From assembly GCA_035295665.1 (NCBI GenBank), contig DATGIQ010000591.1, positions 1-7,047 on the forward strand: 7,047 bases of DNA, in the 5' to 3' direction. Shown here piece by piece: positions 5,164 through 7,047 of this stretch; position 1 is the first letter of the stretch; each line of letters begins with the position of its first letter. The notes beneath the pieces are model-generated. The model saw only the letters and a program-made list of their open reading frames with translations, did not search any database and was not told the DNA's origin. The stretch comes from DATGIQ01 sp035295665. GTDB lineage: Bacteria; Planctomycetota; Planctomycetia; Gemmatales; Gemmataceae. Position numbers and translations under genes: made by a program.

Positions 5164-6405
5164 TCAGGGCACTACCCGGAACAGCGGGAGTGCATCAAAT
5201 GAGCCCCCGAGCGCTACCTTGGCCGGAACGCCGAGCCAGTGCTCCAACACCGTCGCATACACCTGCCGGAAATCCACGGCGCCCTTCAAATCGCCGCCTT
5301 CAAGGTCAATGAGCCGCGGCGTCGGCCCAATCAATCCACCTCGTATCGACCCGCCCGCCAGGAGAACTGGCCCGGCCGTCCCGTGATCGGTGCCGCCGGA
5401 TGCGTTCTCCTCCACGCGACGGCCAAATTCGCTGAAGGCCATCAAGGCAACCCGTTCCTCCAGACGCGATGTCCGAAGATCACTCAGAAGGCTGACCCAT
5501 CCTTCCGCCAACTCCGCCAGAAGCCCGGCGTGGACGCTCAGCTGGCCCGCATGCGTGTCGTAGCTTCCTGCGCCGACGTCGCCATCTCCCTGCGTCAGGT
5601 AGTACGTTGACGCACTCAGTCCTGCCTTGATCGCTCGCGCCACAACCTGGAATCGCCTGCCCAGAGGCGTGGCCGGATAGCGCGGTCCGCCCGCGGCCAA
5701 CCCCGTGCGGGCAAATAGATCAGCGGCGCCGGCTGCGTCCACCGCAGCCCGCTGAGCGTAAGCCAGCAAATCGTCGCCCTGGGGCCCAACCGACGGCACC
5801 AATGCGGCCGGGCCGCCGGATGGTACCTCGGCTAGTAAGCGGCAATCCTCGGGACGGCCCAGCGAGACACACGAACGCCGGCGGCCACGCAGAGCGACCG
5901 GCACGACAGCGTCGCCCACGAATACGGCCGGTGCCAGGCGGTCTATCGCTTCATCCAGGCCACGTCCCAACCAGCCGATTCCAGGTTCACGGCCGAAGTC
6001 TCGGCGGGCGGTGTGCCAGACGCCCCGGCTGACGAAATGGGACCGGCTCGGGTTGGGGTAGCTGACGCCCTGAACGATGGCGAGATGGCCGGCCTCCCAA
6101 ACTGCTGCGAGCGGCTTGAGGGCCGGGTGCAGGCCGATTTGGTCGTCCAGGCGGACGAGCTGGTCTCGTGGCAACCGCAGCGACCGACGATATTTGGCAT
6201 AGCCCTCATCGGCGTACGGAACGACGGTATTGATCCCGTCGTTGCCGCCTACCAATTCGACGACGACGAGGATGCGGCCGGGAATGGCTTTCGCGCCGGC
6301 TCGGGCCACGCGGGCCACGAAGAGCGGCACGGTGGGTGTGAGGGCCATGAGGGGGGCCGCGGCCAAGCTAGCCTGCAGGAATCGGCGGCGGGTGTATTTA
6401 AACAT
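5164..6405 (-). CDS. Tat-exported DUF1501 family protein
   Basis: A 413-residue member of DUF1501, an uncharacterised family related to the alkaline phosphatase/sulfatase fold and abundant in planctomycetes. The N-terminus MFKYTRRRFLQASLAAAPLM carries a twin-arginine signal (TRRRFLQ), so the protein is predicted to be exported folded, with cleavage around residues 35-40 (ARAGAKA). Family blocks are VVVELVGGNDGINTVVP (47-63), PSRSHF (119-124), SYDTHAGQL (281-289) and FSEFGRRVEENASGGTDHGT (324-343); the conserved Asp and His in these are candidate metal or catalytic ligands by analogy with the phosphatase fold. Length is normal for the family. The start at 6405 has GGAG seven bases upstream; a longer open frame to 6519 runs through the inverted repeat and is unlikely. 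It follows the DUF1800 gene by 120 bases. This adjacent pairing is widespread and suggests joint function, which is not established. Confidence 0.93.
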   Translation of the reverse strand: MFKYTRRRFLQASLAAAPLMALTPTVPLFVARVARAGAKAIPGRILVVVELVGGNDGINTVVPYADEGYAKYRRSLRLPRDQLVRLDDQIGLHPALKPLAAVWEAGHLAIVQGVSYPNPSRSHFVSRGVWHTARRDFGREPGIGWLGRGLDEAIDRLAPAVFVGDAVVPVALRGRRRSCVSLGRPEDCRLLAEVPSGGPAALVPSVGPQGDDLLAYAQRAAVDAAGAADLFARTGLAAGGPRYPATPLGRRFQVVARAIKAGLSASTYYLTQGDGDVGAGSYDTHAGQLSVHAGLLAELAEGWVSLLSDLRTSRLEERVALMAFSEFGRRVEENASGGTDHGTAGPVLLAGGSIRGGLIGPTPRLIDLEGGDLKGAVDFRQVYATVLEHWLGVPAKVALGGSFDALPLFRVVP

Positions 6406-6412
6406 GTGCGTT

Positions 6413-6416
6413 CTCC
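6413..6416 (-). promoter_or_regulatory. Shine-Dalgarno of DUF1501 gene
   Basis: GGAG on the minus strand, seven bases before the ATG at 6405. It sets the start directly in front of the Tat signal. Confidence 0.7.
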
Positions 6417-6463
6417 ATGAAGGGAATAGAGCGGCAGATCTCGATGGCGCTGGCTCAGAGCTT

Positions 6464-6519
6464 GTGCGAACAAGGGGTCTGGACCTTTGTCTCGAGACGT
6501 GCAGACCCCTTGTTCGCAC
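6464..6519. repeat. Perfect 18-bp inverted repeat between DUF1800 and DUF1501 genes
   Basis: GTGCGAACAAGGGGTCTG (6464-6481) and its exact reverse complement (6502-6519) flank a 20-base loop that contains the small palindrome TCTCGAGA (6490-6497). Three further pairs (6459-6461 with 6522-6524) extend the stem past a two-base mismatch. The repeat begins only six bases after the DUF1800 stop, and no T-run follows on the minus strand, so it is not a classical intrinsic terminator. It looks like a REP-type palindromic element or an mRNA-stabilising hairpin within an operon. Confidence 0.8.
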
Positions 6520-6525
6520 GGGCTT

Positions 6526-7047
6526 TCAGGCGAGCTGGGCCTCAGGCGAGGCAAGGATTGCTGCCACCACCCGGCGTGCGAACTCGGCAAGGTTGCCATT
6601 CACGCCCACGGCAGCACAGACTCGGTCGACCCAGTCCTTGGCCGGAGCCGCACCCAGGATCAGCTCGGTCAAAAATTGGATTAACTCCTTGCGGCCACCA
6701 TCGCGGCCGTGTCGCTGGGCAAGGGCCAGCACGTCCAACGGCTTGCCCATTGGCCGCATTAATCGGCCCGCCACGAGATCCGCGGCCAGATTGGCCCGAC
6801 CCAGGAGCGCCAGCGGCGAGAGCCAGGCTCGGCCGCCAGGCCAGCCGCCGACATTGGGCGGGTAGAAAAGGCTTTGTCCCATGCGCGCCGCCCATTCGCT
6901 CAATTGCACGCAGCTCGGCGAAGCGTCCAGCGACAACAACGGTCGCACGGCCGCCACCGCCCACTCCACCGGCCCTGGCACACGACGGCCGATCGTGCCG
7001 TTGGCGAAGAACCGCTCGGAACGCAGCACCCGCGCCACCGCCTGGCC
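6526..7047 (-). CDS. DUF1800 family protein, C-terminal part (5' end outside window)
   Basis: The frame is open to the right edge, so only the last 173 residues are visible. They match the C-terminal region of DUF1800, a family of large uncharacterised proteins usually encoded next to DUF1501 proteins in planctomycetes and many other bacteria. The visible sequence runs from VARVLRSERFFANG through GRRVPGPVEWAVAAVRPL to MGQSLFYPPNVGGWPGGRAW, the latter being the hallmark of the family, and then a helical region with KELIQFLTELILG ending in AAILASPEAQLA. The N-terminal part, including any signal peptide, cannot be seen. The stop at 6528-6526 is 120 bases from the DUF1501 start, with the 18-bp inverted repeat between. 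The two genes are probably one operon, with DUF1800 first. Confidence 0.9.
   Translation of the reverse strand, partial: GQAVARVLRSERFFANGTIGRRVPGPVEWAVAAVRPLLSLDASPSCVQLSEWAARMGQSLFYPPNVGGWPGGRAWLSPLALLGRANLAADLVAGRLMRPMGKPLDVLALAQRHGRDGGRKELIQFLTELILGAAPAKDWVDRVCAAVGVNGNLAEFARRVVAAILASPEAQLA

Noticed and set aside
1..7047. CRISPR array, tRNA, rRNA, integrase or insertion sequence
   Set aside because: No regularly spaced repeats, RNA gene signatures or transposase motifs were seen on either strand.

Overview
This window most resembles a planctomycete chromosome or a close relative. The reasons are the adjacent DUF1800 and DUF1501 genes, a secreted DNRLRE-domain protein, a Cys-rich lipoprotein of a type I associate with planctomycetes, and fairly high GC with Shine-Dalgarno-led starts. 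The assignment comes from family content only; there is no rRNA or marker gene here.

Layout. (1) Positions 1-4089, minus strand: four genes run leftward from a consensus -35 promoter at about 4163-4136. In transcription order they are a B12-binding-type radical SAM protein (4089-2575), a pepsin-like aspartic protease (2490-1348), a Cys-rich lipoprotein (1135-347) and a PqqD-like small protein (290 to beyond the left edge). The PqqD-like gene appears to change reading frame near position 70. (2) Positions 4090-4375: a divergent intergenic region with the minus-strand promoter, a hairpin plus T-tract on the plus strand, and several small competing hairpins in front of the plus-strand gene. (3) Positions 4376-5068, plus strand: a secreted DNRLRE-domain protein. 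(4) Positions 5084-5121: a long perfect hairpin between convergent genes. (5) Positions 5164-7047, minus strand: a Tat-exported DUF1501 protein (6405-5164), preceded by the 3' part of a DUF1800 gene that enters from the right edge. An 18-bp perfect inverted repeat lies between the two.

The item that stands out is the 380-residue protease. It has both pepsin-family Asp motifs (VDSG at 83-86 and VDTG at 264-267, with catalytic Asp 181 residues apart), a pepsin-like C-terminus and no signal peptide. Pepsin-type (A1) proteases are rare in bacteria. This one sits directly behind a radical SAM gene, and a PqqD-like gene lies in the same run. PqqD-type domains commonly present peptides to radical SAM enzymes, so a peptide modification and processing locus is a reasonable hypothesis. 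No precursor peptide was identified, and the link is inference from gene order only.
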